Shown here piece by piece: positions 14,776 to 23,088 of a stretch of DNA of 42,102 nucleotides; positions within the stretch are counted from its first letter, which is position 1, and the number at the start of each line of letters is the position of its first letter. This stretch comes from Hyphomicrobiaceae bacterium (GTDB taxonomy: Bacteria > Pseudomonadota > Alphaproteobacteria > Rhizobiales > Hyphomicrobiaceae), in assembly GCA_002919265.1 (NCBI GenBank), contig PKEY01000029.1, positions 1-42,102 of the forward strand, in the 5' to 3' direction. A program made the translations under genes and the position numbers. The notes under the pieces were generated by a model, which searched no databases, was not told the DNA's origin, and saw nothing but the letters and a program-made list of their open reading frames with translations.

Positions 14776-15779
14776 GGGCTTTCCGCTTGGCACATAACCT
14801 GATCACTGATGTTCCGGGCGTGAGAGTTGGCAACGCCCATGACGACCGCGTGCTGAGCGGCGTCACGGTCATTGTCTTTGACAAGCCGAATGTTGCGTCC
14901 GGTGTAACCCTGGGCGGCGCGCCGGGCAGCCGGGACACTGCGCTGCTTGAGCCGGAAATGACGGTCCAAAGCCTCGACGCCGTCGTCCTTTCCGGTGGCT
15001 CGCTGTTCGGCCTCGATGCGGCAGGAGGCGTGGTCTCCTATCTGCGCCAGCAAGGGCGGGGCGTCCATATCGGCCCGATAAACGTTCCCATCGTGGCTCA
15101 GGCCATCGTCTTCGATCTTCTTAATGGTGGGGACAAGAACTGGGGGCGCATGCCGCCATACTGGGAGCTCGGCTGGAAGGCGGCCGAAAAGGCAACGGGC
15201 GGAGATTTCCCACTCGGCACCGTTGGCGGTGGGTACGGAACAAGCACGGTCAACTTCAAAGGCGGGCTTGGTTCGGCGAGCGCGGTGACGGCCTCCGGGT
15301 TCATCGTCGGTGCCATCGCTGTCGTGAATGCCGTCGGCTCCGTGACGATCGGTGACGGGCCACATTTCTGGGCCGGCGCCTACGAAATCGGCCGCGAATT
15401 CGGAGGCCACGGCTTACCGCCTCAAGTGCCGCTAGAGGCGCAGAAATTCAAAATCAAGCGAGCAGCACCGTCTACGACAATCGCGCTCGTAGCGACCAAT
15501 GCACAGCTGACAAAGGCTGAGACGAAGCGGCTTTCGATCATGGCCAACGACGGGTTGGCGCGCGCGATACGGCCAGCGCACGCACCGATGGATGGCGACA
15601 CGGTGATCGCAGTTTCAATTCAGGACAAGCCTCTCAAAAATCGGACGATCGATCTCACCGAAATTGGCCACACCGCAGCCGATTGCCTGGCCCGCGCCAT
15701 TGCCCGGGGCGTGTACGAAGCGGCAGTGCCGAGCGAGGCTTGGGTTGGCCCTCCGGCTTACAGGGATCTTTATCCGTGA
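14772..15779 (+). CDS. P1 family peptidase (DmpA/NylC-like N-terminal nucleophile hydrolase)
   Basis: 335 residues of the P1/S58 family, whose members are self-cleaving aminopeptidases or amidases such as DmpA and NylC. Family segments include ITDVPGVRVGNAHDD, the LSGGSLFGLDAAGG run, GTVGGGYGTSTV, VNAVGSVTIGDG and TTIALVATNAQLTKAE. In this family the chain is cut before the catalytic Thr or Ser, usually after Asn. Here the candidate nucleophile is Thr235, preceded by Ser234 instead. GTG start at 14772 overlaps the carboxylase stop (GTGA), a sign of translational coupling. The small membrane protein gene is coupled in the same way downstream. Substrate unknown; the pairing with a carboxylase suggests an amide or lactam metabolite. 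Confidence 0.85.
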   Translation: MRAFRLAHNLITDVPGVRVGNAHDDRVLSGVTVIVFDKPNVASGVTLGGAPGSRDTALLEPEMTVQSLDAVVLSGGSLFGLDAAGGVVSYLRQQGRGVHIGPINVPIVAQAIVFDLLNGGDKNWGRMPPYWELGWKAAEKATGGDFPLGTVGGGYGTSTVNFKGGLGSASAVTASGFIVGAIAVVNAVGSVTIGDGPHFWAGAYEIGREFGGHGLPPQVPLEAQKFKIKRAAPSTTIALVATNAQLTKAETKRLSIMANDGLARAIRPAHAPMDGDTVIAVSIQDKPLKNRTIDLTEIGHTAADCLARAIARGVYEAAVPSEAWVGPPAYRDLYP

Positions 15780-15967
15780 CACGCGCCCGTTGGGCCATTG
15801 TGATCGCCGTGACGGCGCTTCTTGTTGCGTTACTGGCTTGGCAGCAGCTGCGCCAACGTGAGGTTCAACGCTGCCTCGATGCCGGCGGAATGTGGGACGG
15901 GCCCAATTCCCGCTGCATTCCTGATCCGGGGCGCCCGATCCTGCAAAGAGATCTCCAGCGTGTCTGA
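15776..15967 (+). CDS. Small single-span membrane protein
   Basis: 63 residues starting with GTG at 15776, which overlaps the peptidase stop codon (GTGA). It has a short basic N-terminus, one membrane span (about residues 8-23, AIVIAVTALLVALLAW), a coiled charged stretch and then two cysteines: QRCLDAGGMWD and SRCIPD. The C-terminal part is predicted to be periplasmic, where the cysteines could pair. The double stop/start overlap indicates that it belongs to the carboxylase-peptidase unit. Its stop lies two bases from the stop of the convergent flavodoxin-like gene. Function unknown. Confidence 0.65.
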   Translation: MTRARWAIVIAVTALLVALLAWQQLRQREVQRCLDAGGMWDGPNSRCIPDPGRPILQRDLQRV

Positions 15968-15969
15968 CT

Positions 15970-16590
15970 TCAGCGCGCTACGGCGATTGGTGCGCTTTCA
16001 TCCGAAAGCCGTCCACGGACGAACTGCAATGTCACTTGAGCCACACGTCGCCCGAGATGCCGAGCCGTCAGGAGATCGGATTCCGGTGGCGTAAGGTCCG
16101 GGCCTTGATCGGTGTTCGACTGGGCTGCCGCGCCCAGCCAAAATCCCAGCCGATTTAAGTCGTCCTCAGATCCTTTTGTGGAATTGTTGGCCGGCGGCAA
16201 ATCGAGATTGACCCAGTGCATGCCGTGTTGGGCTGCGAAAAGCGCGATTTGCACCAGCGTGGCCAGCTTGTCTCCGGCCCGAGCGCCTGAATTTGTGAAA
16301 CCGGCAGCAATTTTGTTTTTCCAGGCAAATCCTTTTGCCATAACGGCTTTCGAACTTGCTTCCTGAAAAGCTTTGAACGCCGCAGAGACATTGCCCATGT
16401 AGGTTGGCGAGCCGAAGATGATTGCATCCGCAGAAGCCAGATCATCCCATCGAGTTTGCGCTTCTTCGACTGTCATAAGCAGGGCTTCCGCGCCTTCAAC
16501 TTCGCCAACACCGGTGCCTACAGCTTCGGCCAGTCGAGCCGTGTGACCCCAGCCGCTGTGAAACACGATGGCGATACGGGCGAATGGCAT
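15970..16590 (-). CDS. Flavodoxin-like NAD(P)H:quinone oxidoreductase (WrbA type)
   Basis: 206 residues with a flavodoxin fold. The FMN phosphate loop is FHSGWGHTARLAEAV (about residues 10-24), followed by ADAIIFGSPTYMGNVSAAFKAF and a segment WKNKIAAGFTNSGARAGDK typical of WrbA and related quinone reductases. Such enzymes use FMN to reduce quinones by two electrons in the cytosol. The C-terminus is about 30 residues longer than the core fold. CGGAGG lies just upstream of the ATG. It is 19 bases downstream of the AHSA1 gene on the same strand and so may be a third member of the ArsR-controlled unit. Confidence 0.85.
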   Translation of the reverse strand: MPFARIAIVFHSGWGHTARLAEAVGTGVGEVEGAEALLMTVEEAQTRWDDLASADAIIFGSPTYMGNVSAAFKAFQEASSKAVMAKGFAWKNKIAAGFTNSGARAGDKLATLVQIALFAAQHGMHWVNLDLPPANNSTKGSEDDLNRLGFWLGAAAQSNTDQGPDLTPPESDLLTARHLGRRVAQVTLQFVRGRLSDESAPIAVAR

Positions 16591-16609
16591 GCGAGCCTCC
16601 GATTACTGG

Positions 16610-17047
16610 TCAATTCGTGCGGCCAGCGACGTCATCAAGCATTTCGAGCACACGTGGCCAACCTTTACCCATGCGCTTGAATGCGAGTTCATCTGGCGCG
16701 CGGAAACCTGACTGCTCCATGCGCACAAGGGTGCCGCCATTTCGCGGCGTAAGTGTCCACGTCACAACCGTGACGAGGCCGCTGTCGGATTCCGTGCCAT
16801 CGCCCCAGCGGTAGCTCAGACGATGCGGCGGCTCGACCGCCAGAACCTCGCAATTGACAATGCCGGACCAACCGGGAAGGGGAACGGCACGCATAGTGAA
16901 GCGGTGGCCGACTTTGGGAACGAAGTCATTTTCCATCAGCCATTCCGCGATCAAATGGCTCTCGGTCAGTGCACGCCAGACTTTCTCGGGTGGGTGCTTC
17001 ATCTGCCGCTCGAAGATGAGCGACCGCGTGGCTTCGCCGTTGCTCAT
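16610..17047 (-). CDS. SRPBCC/AHSA1 domain protein
   Basis: 145 residues of the START-like, activator-of-Hsp90-homology 1 type: FERQMKHPPEKVWRALTESHLIAEW, FVPKVGHRFTMRA, CEVLAVEPPHRLSYRW, TWTLTPRNGGTLVRMEQSGF and MGKGWPRVLEMLDD are the usual landmarks. These cytosolic proteins have a hydrophobic cavity and unknown ligands. AGGGGAGG precedes the ATG. The gene starts 11 bases after the ArsR gene; ArsR-AHSA1 pairs are common in proteobacteria, with the regulator controlling the pair. Confidence 0.9.
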   Translation of the reverse strand: MSNGEATRSLIFERQMKHPPEKVWRALTESHLIAEWLMENDFVPKVGHRFTMRAVPLPGWSGIVNCEVLAVEPPHRLSYRWGDGTESDSGLVTVVTWTLTPRNGGTLVRMEQSGFRAPDELAFKRMGKGWPRVLEMLDDVAGRTN

Positions 17048-17058
17048 GGGGCCTCCCC

Positions 17059-17382
17059 TTATTGATCCATGCGGTCGAGCAGGTCTTCGAGCTTGTCGAG
17101 CTTCTGGCTCCAGAACGCGGCGTAAACACCGAGCCAGTCCACGATCGGCCGCAAGGCTTTCGGATTGGCGCTGTAGCGCGTTTCCCGGCCGACGCGTCGA
17201 TCGCGTACGAGGCCAGACTGCTTCAGCACGTTCAGATGTTTGGAGACAGCCGGCTGCGAAATCGTGGTGCCGGCAGTAAGGGCGTGAACCGATTGCTCGC
17301 CCTCGCGACTCAATCGCTCGAACAATCTGCGTCTGGTGGGATCGGCGAGGGCGGCGAAAAGGCGATCCGGCTCAACGTGCAT
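17059..17382 (-). CDS. ArsR family transcriptional regulator
   Basis: 107 residues, a compact winged-helix repressor: LFAALADPTRRRLFERLSRE, SVHALTAGTTISQPAVSKHL as the recognition helix, and LVRDRRVGRETRYS as the wing. There is no CxC metal motif in helix 3, so it is probably not an arsenite sensor. It belongs to the group that precedes AHSA1 genes. Two inverted repeats sit directly upstream, one touching the start codon, which suggests autoregulation. It probably leads an operon with the AHSA1 and flavodoxin-like genes. Confidence 0.9.
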   Translation of the reverse strand: MHVEPDRLFAALADPTRRRLFERLSREGEQSVHALTAGTTISQPAVSKHLNVLKQSGLVRDRRVGRETRYSANPKALRPIVDWLGVYAAFWSQKLDKLEDLLDRMDQ

Positions 17383-17432
17383 GAATGACCCATAACTTTT
17401 CGGTTATGGGTCGTTCATAACTTTTTAGTTAT
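17382..17432 (-). promoter_or_regulatory. Tandem ArsR-type operators upstream of the regulator
   Basis: Two copies of ATAAC-N6-GTTAT lie at 17392-17407 and 17417-17432, exactly 25 bp apart. The first is the core of a longer imperfect palindrome: TGAATGACCCATAAC (17382-17396) against GTTATGGGTCGTTCA (17403-17417), with 14 of 15 positions matching. ATA-rich dyads next to the start codon are typical of ArsR operators. Binding here would block transcription of the regulator's own operon. Confidence 0.75.
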
Positions 17433-17465
17433 CAATTCGTCAAGCGGTTTTCAGCACCGCGAGGC

Positions 17466-18713
17466 TTACCGGAAGCGGTCGACGCGATAAGGGTACGGAT
17501 CGGTGTACGGAGGCTCGCCGGTCATCATTTCGGCCAGCAGGCGGCCCGTTGCGGGGCCAAGCGTAAAGCCGAGATGGTGGTGACCAAAGTCTGCCCACAG
17601 ACCGCGATGACCTGGGACCTGGCCGATCATCGGCAGCATGTCGGGCAAGCAGGGGCGGGCGCCCATCCACGGCTTGTCTTCCACGCGATCGCCAAGAGGG
17701 AACATGGAACGCGCGACCGGCTCGAGCCTGTCGAGCTGGACGGGGGTTTTCGGTGCGTCGCGGTGCGCAAACTCCGCGCCTGTCGTCAGGCGGATGCCGC
17801 GAGTCATCGGCGCCAGCACGAAACCGCTTTCAATGTCGAAGATCGGCCCGTTGAGCACTGCATCGCCGCGCGGGCGGAAGTGGACGTGATAGCCGCGCTT
17901 CACCCAAAGGGGAACGCGCACGCCAAGCCGCTTCAGTACTTCATCGGACCACGGGCCAAGCGCGACGACCACCTCGCGCGCCTTCACGGGGCCATCGACC
18001 GTGTGCACCTGCCAGCCATCCGTGGTGGCTTCCAGGGTCCGCGCATCAGCCGTGATAAACTTGCCGCCGCGCCGCACGAAGAGGTCGGCATATGCCTTAC
18101 CGACAGCGCTGGGATCAGTCACACTGACCGGGTCAGGCATCAGCAGCCCGCCAACAAACTGGCCGGCAGAAAGGTGAGGCTCGCGCTTGCGCAGGGCCGC
18201 CTGATCGAGCTCTTCGAAGCCAACGCCGAATTCGCGCCGTATCTCCTCCTGTTGCCGGAGATATTGGTCGTAGCGCTCCCGGGTGCGGAAAATCTTCAGG
18301 TAGCCCGTCTCGCGGATCATATCCACGATCCCGGCTTCCTCCATCAAAGCACGATGCTCGATGATGCAACGCTCCACGAGGGGACGCGCTGCGCGGGCTG
18401 AGGCCGCGATGCGCTCAGGCGAGGAGTTGCGCCAGTACTTGAACAGCCAGACGGCGTTACCGAAGAAGGAGCTCCACTGGTGGTGGGCCTCTGGCAACAT
18501 GTTGAAGGCGTACTTCCACAGCTTCTTGAACTCGCGGGGGAAGCCGTAGGGTACGATCGCTTCGCGTTGGATCAGGCCGGCGTTGCCATAAGAGGTTTCC
18601 TCGGCCGCACCCCGGCGGTCGACGAGCACGACAGAGCGACCGCGCTTTTGCAAGTGCAAAGCCGCCGATACGCCGACCATGCCGGCGCCTAGGACGAGTA
18701 CATCGGAGGTCAT
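17466..18713 (-). CDS. dadA: FAD-dependent D-amino acid dehydrogenase / DAO-type oxidoreductase
   Basis: 415 residues. The N-terminal FAD site VLVLGAGMVGVSAALHLQKR with the acidic VLVDRR end of strand 2, VVVALGPWSD in the middle and the C-terminal GLWADFGHHHLGFTLGPATG segment match the DadA branch of the DAO superfamily. The family oxidises D-amino acids to 2-oxo acids and passes electrons to the respiratory chain at the inner membrane face. Substrate specificity is not readable. I chose the ATG at 18713, directly before the FAD motif; an ATG 17 codons upstream is possible and neither has a strong ribosome site. It is divergent from purB. Confidence 0.8.
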   Translation of the reverse strand: MTSDVLVLGAGMVGVSAALHLQKRGRSVVLVDRRGAAEETSYGNAGLIQREAIVPYGFPREFKKLWKYAFNMLPEAHHQWSSFFGNAVWLFKYWRNSSPERIAASARAARPLVERCIIEHRALMEEAGIVDMIRETGYLKIFRTRERYDQYLRQQEEIRREFGVGFEELDQAALRKREPHLSAGQFVGGLLMPDPVSVTDPSAVGKAYADLFVRRGGKFITADARTLEATTDGWQVHTVDGPVKAREVVVALGPWSDEVLKRLGVRVPLWVKRGYHVHFRPRGDAVLNGPIFDIESGFVLAPMTRGIRLTTGAEFAHRDAPKTPVQLDRLEPVARSMFPLGDRVEDKPWMGARPCLPDMLPMIGQVPGHRGLWADFGHHHLGFTLGPATGRLLAEMMTGEPPYTDPYPYRVDRFR

Positions 18714-18820
18714 GGAGCTAAGTAACCGGTTGAGTTGGCAAGTACTGTGCGCATTGGGCTGCATTGATGCCCACGGTGTCGTCTGCTAGGGCAGCGCCTG
18801 TCAATAGGAGGTTGAGCCGC

Positions 18821-20128
18821 ATGATTCCCCGCTATAGCCGCCCGGAGATGACGCGCATCTGGGATCCTCAGACGCGCTTCCGCATCTGGTTCGAGATCGA
18901 GGCCCATGCTGCGCGCGCCATGGCCGACCTGGGGATCATTCCCAAGGAGGCCGCCGACGTCATCTGGGAGAAGGGCTCAGCCGCCGAATTCGACGTTGCC
19001 CGCATCGACGAGATTGAGCGGGTCACGAAACACGATGTGATCGCGTTTCTCACTCATCTCGCCGAACATGTGGGGCCGGAGGCACGCTTCGTCCACCAGG
19101 GCATGACATCCTCCGACGTGCTGGACACCTGCTTCAACGTTCAGCTGGTGCGCGCGGCGGACATACTGCTCGCCGATATCGACCGCGTGCTCGCGGCGCT
19201 AAAGAAGCGGGCCTTCGAGCATAAGAATACGGTGACGATCGGACGCAGCCATGGCATCCATGCCGAGCCGACGACCTTTGGTGTGAAGCTAGCCTACGCC
19301 TACGCGGAGTTTTCACGCGCGCGCCAGCGGATGGAAAATGCGCGGAATGAAGTGGCCACGTGCGCCATTTCCGGTGCCGTTGGCACGTTCGCCAACGTGG
19401 ACCCGAGGGTCGAGGAATACGTGGCCAAGCAACTTGGACTGCGGCCGGAGCCGGTGTCGACGCAGGTCATTCCGCGCGACCGCCATGCCATGTATTTCGC
19501 GACGCTCGCGGTGATCGCATCCTCCATTGAGCGGCTAGCCATCGAAATCCGCCACCTGCAGCGCACCGAGGTGCTGGAGGCCGAGGAGTACTTCTCGGAG
19601 GGCCAGAAGGGCTCCTCCGCCATGCCGCACAAGCGCAACCCTGTTCTGACGGAAAACCTGACTGGCCTTGCGCGCATGGTTCGCGCCTACGCGCTGCCCG
19701 CTATGGAGAATGTGGCGCTCTGGCACGAGCGGGACATCTCGCACTCGTCCGTCGAGCGCATGATCGGGCCAGACGCGACGGTAACGCTCGACTTCGCTCT
19801 CAATCGGCTGGCGGGGGTGATCGAGAACCTCGTCGTCTATCCCGAGAACATGCAGAAAAACCTGGACCGGCTGGGCGGCCTCATCCACTCGCAGCGCGTT
19901 CTGCTGGCGCTGACGCAAAAGGGTGTGTCGCGCGAGGACGCCTATCGGCTCGTCCAGCGGAATGCCATGCCGGTTTGGCGCGGGGAGGGGGATTTCCTGA
20001 GTCTGCTTGCCGCCGATCCGGAGGTCAGCGCCAAGCTGTCGCGGGAAGAACTCGAAAACCTGTTCGACCTCGGCTACCACACCAAGCACGTCGACACCAT
20101 TTTCAAGCGAGTGTTTGGCGAATGCTGA
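18821..20128 (+). CDS. purB: Adenylosuccinate lyase
   Basis: 435 residues of the fumarase/aspartase superfamily. The signature GSSAMPHKRNP is at 264-274, the catalytic loop; KHDVIAF (His71), TSSDVLDT and GRSHGIHAEP (His144, His147) complete the active site. The enzyme cleaves adenylosuccinate and SAICAR with release of fumarate in purine synthesis. TAGGAGGT at 18805-18812 fixes the ATG at 18821. The alpha/beta hydrolase gene starts 10 bases after its stop. Identification is firm. Confidence 0.97.
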   Translation: MIPRYSRPEMTRIWDPQTRFRIWFEIEAHAARAMADLGIIPKEAADVIWEKGSAAEFDVARIDEIERVTKHDVIAFLTHLAEHVGPEARFVHQGMTSSDVLDTCFNVQLVRAADILLADIDRVLAALKKRAFEHKNTVTIGRSHGIHAEPTTFGVKLAYAYAEFSRARQRMENARNEVATCAISGAVGTFANVDPRVEEYVAKQLGLRPEPVSTQVIPRDRHAMYFATLAVIASSIERLAIEIRHLQRTEVLEAEEYFSEGQKGSSAMPHKRNPVLTENLTGLARMVRAYALPAMENVALWHERDISHSSVERMIGPDATVTLDFALNRLAGVIENLVVYPENMQKNLDRLGGLIHSQRVLLALTQKGVSREDAYRLVQRNAMPVWRGEGDFLSLLAADPEVSAKLSREELENLFDLGYHTKHVDTIFKRVFGEC

Positions 20129-20138
20129 GGTGAGCGCC

Positions 20139-20717
20139 ATGCGCACCTCCGATGTCGATATCCTTTTGCTTCCTGGCTGGGCCGGCTCAGGCCCGGACCA
20201 CTGGCAATCGCGTTGGGAGCGAAGTCTGAAGACCGCGCGAATCGTCGTTCAGGAGGACTGGTATCGTCCGGAAAAGGACTCGTGGGTGAGCCGGATCGTG
20301 GAGGCCGCTCGGCGGGCGACGCGGCCGGTGGTGCTCGTTGCGCACGGCTCGGGCGTGGCAGCCGCCGTGCACGCTGCGCCGGCGCTCGCAGGGCTCAATG
20401 TGATCGGCGCCTACCTTGTCGCTCCGGCGGACCTTGAGGATCCGAACGCTCTGCCGGAGAAGCATTTCGGCTTCCTTCCGCTGCCACTCGAGCGCCTGCC
20501 GTTTCCCGCGGTCGTGGTCGCTTCCTCGTCAGACCCGTTCTGCTCTCTGGAGCGGGCGCGTGCCTTTGCGGAGGCCTGGGGCGCGGCGTTTGTGCCCGCC
20601 GGCGACGCCGGCCACATCGACGCCGATTCTGGCCACGGCCCTTGGCCGGAGGGTCTCATGCGCTTTGGGTTGTTTCTGAGTCAGCTTGGACCGAAAAAGC
20701 GGCGGCTTGATAGCTAG
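20139..20717 (+). CDS. RBBP9/YdeN-type alpha/beta hydrolase
   Basis: 192 residues of the small serine hydrolase family related to RBBP9 and YdeN. ILLLPGWAGSGPDHWQSRWE at the start is diagnostic. The catalytic triad is Ser71 in AHGSG, Asp132 in SSSDPF and His159 in GDAGHID. The nucleophile elbow has His-Gly-Ser-Gly rather than the usual His-Ser-Leu-Gly. GAGGTGAG precedes the ATG and overlaps the purB stop region, so it is co-transcribed with purB. Substrate unknown. Confidence 0.85.
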   Translation: MRTSDVDILLLPGWAGSGPDHWQSRWERSLKTARIVVQEDWYRPEKDSWVSRIVEAARRATRPVVLVAHGSGVAAAVHAAPALAGLNVIGAYLVAPADLEDPNALPEKHFGFLPLPLERLPFPAVVVASSSDPFCSLERARAFAEAWGAAFVPAGDAGHIDADSGHGPWPEGLMRFGLFLSQLGPKKRRLDS

Positions 20718-20799
20718 GGCCGTAAGCTGCGCGCGGGGCTGCTGACCAAGAGCGAGCGAGTCGAGTCCGCGCAAATTCACTACGAGATCGGGAGATCGA

Positions 20800-20874
20800 T
20801 GGTGGGCGGTGCTGGGATCGAACCAGCGACCCCACGCGTGTGAAGCGTGTGCTCTCCCGCTGAGCTAACCGCCC
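20800..20874 (-). tRNA. tRNA-Val (anticodon CAC)
   Basis: The minus strand folds into a cloverleaf: acceptor GGGCGGT/ACCGCCC, a D-arm with AGCTCAGCGGGAGAGC, an anticodon stem CACGC/GCGTG around the loop TTCACAC, and a T-arm with GGTTCGATCC. Discriminator A and the CCA end (TGG at 20800-20802 on the plus strand) are encoded. It reads GUG codons. No repeat of its 3' end is seen in the window, so there is no sign of an integrated element. Confidence 0.95.
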
Positions 20875-20930
20875 GAAGTCAGAGGAAGTGAAGCGGACTT
20901 ATGGGAGAGGCCGCCTGACCTGTCAAGCTC

Positions 20931-21899
20931 TCAACGCCGCGGCGCAAAGCTCGCGCTGATCTTGCGGAACTCTGGCAGCAACGCGGACCAGTAGATGGCC
21001 GGGGCGCTGCCGACGATGCGGTAATAGCCGTTGTCCTTCCCTTGCAGGATGACCTGATACAACCCGGGGCGACCGTTTTCTGAGGGTGGCGCCACCTGCT
21101 CGACGCCTTCGAGGCCCGCGATTTCAATCGGCAGACTTTCGATCGTCTCGGGAGCCTTGCCGCCGGCAAGCGCCGCGAGGCCATCGCGGCCGGTCGCATC
21201 GAGGTTTTCGATACGGGGCGAGTCGAGCGAAGCCGCGATGGTGAGAGTCGGCCGCTGGTTGGGGTCCGGCGTCGCCGGGTCGTCCCCGTACGCGTAAAAG
21301 TGGGACTGGCCGATGAACGAGCCCGTATCGCGGAAGGGGCCGATGTAGCCGAGCGTGAAGGGCTTTTCGCTGGCGTTGGAATCGATGCGCGCCGACTCAA
21401 GGATGCGCTCGAACGTCTGGTGATCAGCACTGCCGCTCTCGATCACGGCCTTGGGCACATTGATGCTGACCAGCGCCGTTACCGGATCCTGCTGGAACAG
21501 CAGAATATGCTTGGCATAGGGGCCGACGCTAGAAGGCTGCTCCCCCGTGACATAGCGATACTCGCCCTGGCGATTCAGCGTACCCGCCTTGGCGTTCTGG
21601 ATTCCCTTCTTGGAAAGCACTTCAGGCTCGAGTCCTAGCGCCATCTCACGAAAGGCAGCGGCAGGCACTTCCAAGAGAACGATGGTCGTGCCGTTCGAAA
21701 CGTGCATGAAACCGGAGAAGTTCGGCGAGGCCGCAAACCCTTCCGGCAGGTCGAGGACGACCCGGCTCCCAGGGGCCTGGGCAGGGTCTGCGGCGCTGGT
21801 GCTGGCCCCAGCGGTGCAGAGGAGGATGGCCGAGGTCACAAAGAGGCTTACCACCGGAGAGACGAGCCTTTGCATTGCGCCCCGTGTCCAGTCCCTCAT
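20931..21899 (-). CDS. Periplasmic protein of unknown function
   Basis: 322 residues from an ATG at 21899 with GGAGGG four to nine bases upstream; the frame also opens six codons earlier. An N-terminal hydrophobic segment (SPVVSLFVTSAILLCTAGAS) is followed by Ala-rich sequence typical of a cleaved signal. The mature protein has VVLDLPEGFAASPNFSGFMH, an internal EYRYVTGEQ region and a C-terminal half that repeats the same style (NGYYRIVGSAP, LPEFRKISASF). This suggests two related alpha/beta domains, each ending in a serine-rich helix. No known catalytic motif is seen. It is a solitary gene between the tRNA and the aldo/keto reductase. Confidence 0.65.
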   Translation of the reverse strand: MRDWTRGAMQRLVSPVVSLFVTSAILLCTAGASTSAADPAQAPGSRVVLDLPEGFAASPNFSGFMHVSNGTTIVLLEVPAAAFREMALGLEPEVLSKKGIQNAKAGTLNRQGEYRYVTGEQPSSVGPYAKHILLFQQDPVTALVSINVPKAVIESGSADHQTFERILESARIDSNASEKPFTLGYIGPFRDTGSFIGQSHFYAYGDDPATPDPNQRPTLTIAASLDSPRIENLDATGRDGLAALAGGKAPETIESLPIEIAGLEGVEQVAPPSENGRPGLYQVILQGKDNGYYRIVGSAPAIYWSALLPEFRKISASFAPRR

Positions 21900-21983
21900 C
21901 CGGCCCTCCATCCGCAATGGCCTGCGTGGCCTTTATCTCAAAGGCCGATGCAAGCGGTTGGGCAGTGGTTCCCAGCGCGAGGC

Positions 21984-23009
21984 CTAAGCCTTGACCGTCG
22001 GGAAACGTCCTTCAATGGGATAGTTCGGATCGTTGTAACCCGGTGTGGATGGGTGTCCAGTCACGACGAAGCGATCGACAATCGCCTCGTCCTCGGGCGT
22101 CCAGGTAACTTCGAGTGCGCCGAGATAGGGCTTCCACTGCTCGAGGGTCCGCGGGCCGGCGATGACGGAGGAAACGGCGCTGTTATTGAGCACCCACGCC
22201 ACGGCGAACGCGATCAGGGTCATTCCGCGGGCCTCGGCGTGTGCCTTGAGCTCTTCGGCAATTTGCAGCGATTCCGGTCGCCACTCCGTCTCCATGATGC
22301 GCTTGTCCTGGCGGGCCACGCGGCTGCCTGGCTCCGGCGCCTCGTTGAGGCGGTATTTGCCCGTCAGCACGCCGCGCGCGACGGGGCTATACGGCACGAC
22401 GCCAAGGCCGTATGCGCGCGCAGCGGGCAGCACTTCCACTTCAGGCTGCCGGTTCATGAGGTTGTAGTAGGGCTGCAGCGCCACCGGCTCGGGTTCGTTG
22501 AGCTGGCGGCAAAGGTGGCAGATGTGCGCGATTTGCCAGCCGCGCACGTTTGACAGTGCCCAGTGCCGGATTTTGCCCTGGCGAACGAGATTGCCGAACG
22601 TGCGGACGACGTCCTCCCACGGCGTTTTGGGGTCCGGGCGATGGACGTAGTAGAGATCGATGTAGTCGGTCTTCAGTCGTCTGAGGCTTCCCTCAACCGC
22701 CTGCATGACGTGAACGCGCGACAATCCGCGGTCGTTCAGTCCCTTGTGCCCGACGGGGTTTGCCACCTTCGTCGCAAGGATGACGCGATCCCGGCGGCCC
22801 TCGAGCGCGCGCCCCACGATCTCCTCAGACCGGCCTTCCGTGTAGACATTGGCGGTGTCAATGAAGTTGACGCCGTTTTCCAGCGCATGATCGATAATCC
22901 GCCGCGCCTCGGCCTCATCCGTGGGCCCACCGAAGTTCATCGTTCCAAGGCACAGCTCGCTGACGCTGATTCCTGACCGGCCCAGAACCCGGTAACGCAT
23001 CTCCGCCAT
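21984..23009 (-). CDS. Aldo/keto reductase
   Basis: 341 residues, a TIM-barrel NADPH reductase of the bacterial AKR type. The tetrad Asp51, Tyr56, Lys81 and His123 is readable in FIDTANVYTEG, ATKVANP and YYVHRPDP. NADPH-binding sequence is in the SSVIAGPRTLEQWKPYLGAL region near the C-terminus. GGGAGGAA lies upstream of the ATG. The many relatives reduce aldehydes or sugars, and the substrate here is open. It is on the same strand as, but not clearly co-transcribed with, the periplasmic protein gene downstream. Confidence 0.9.
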   Translation of the reverse strand: MAEMRYRVLGRSGISVSELCLGTMNFGGPTDEAEARRIIDHALENGVNFIDTANVYTEGRSEEIVGRALEGRRDRVILATKVANPVGHKGLNDRGLSRVHVMQAVEGSLRRLKTDYIDLYYVHRPDPKTPWEDVVRTFGNLVRQGKIRHWALSNVRGWQIAHICHLCRQLNEPEPVALQPYYNLMNRQPEVEVLPAARAYGLGVVPYSPVARGVLTGKYRLNEAPEPGSRVARQDKRIMETEWRPESLQIAEELKAHAEARGMTLIAFAVAWVLNNSAVSSVIAGPRTLEQWKPYLGALEVTWTPEDEAIVDRFVVTGHPSTPGYNDPNYPIEGRFPTVKA

Positions 23010-23088
23010 TCATTTCCTCCCGTGTGTGGTCCTGCCGAACGCGGCCTGCAGTCGATCCAGCCTAGTGCGAACGAAATTCGCCCGCCAC

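Noticed and set aside
13558..14793. 411-codon minus-strand open frame
   Set aside because: It is antisense to the biotin carboxylase gene, whose motifs are unmistakable; the antisense product has no recognisable features.
20800..20874. tRNA-Val as an integration site
   Set aside because: No integrase and no direct repeat of the tRNA 3' end is seen in the window.
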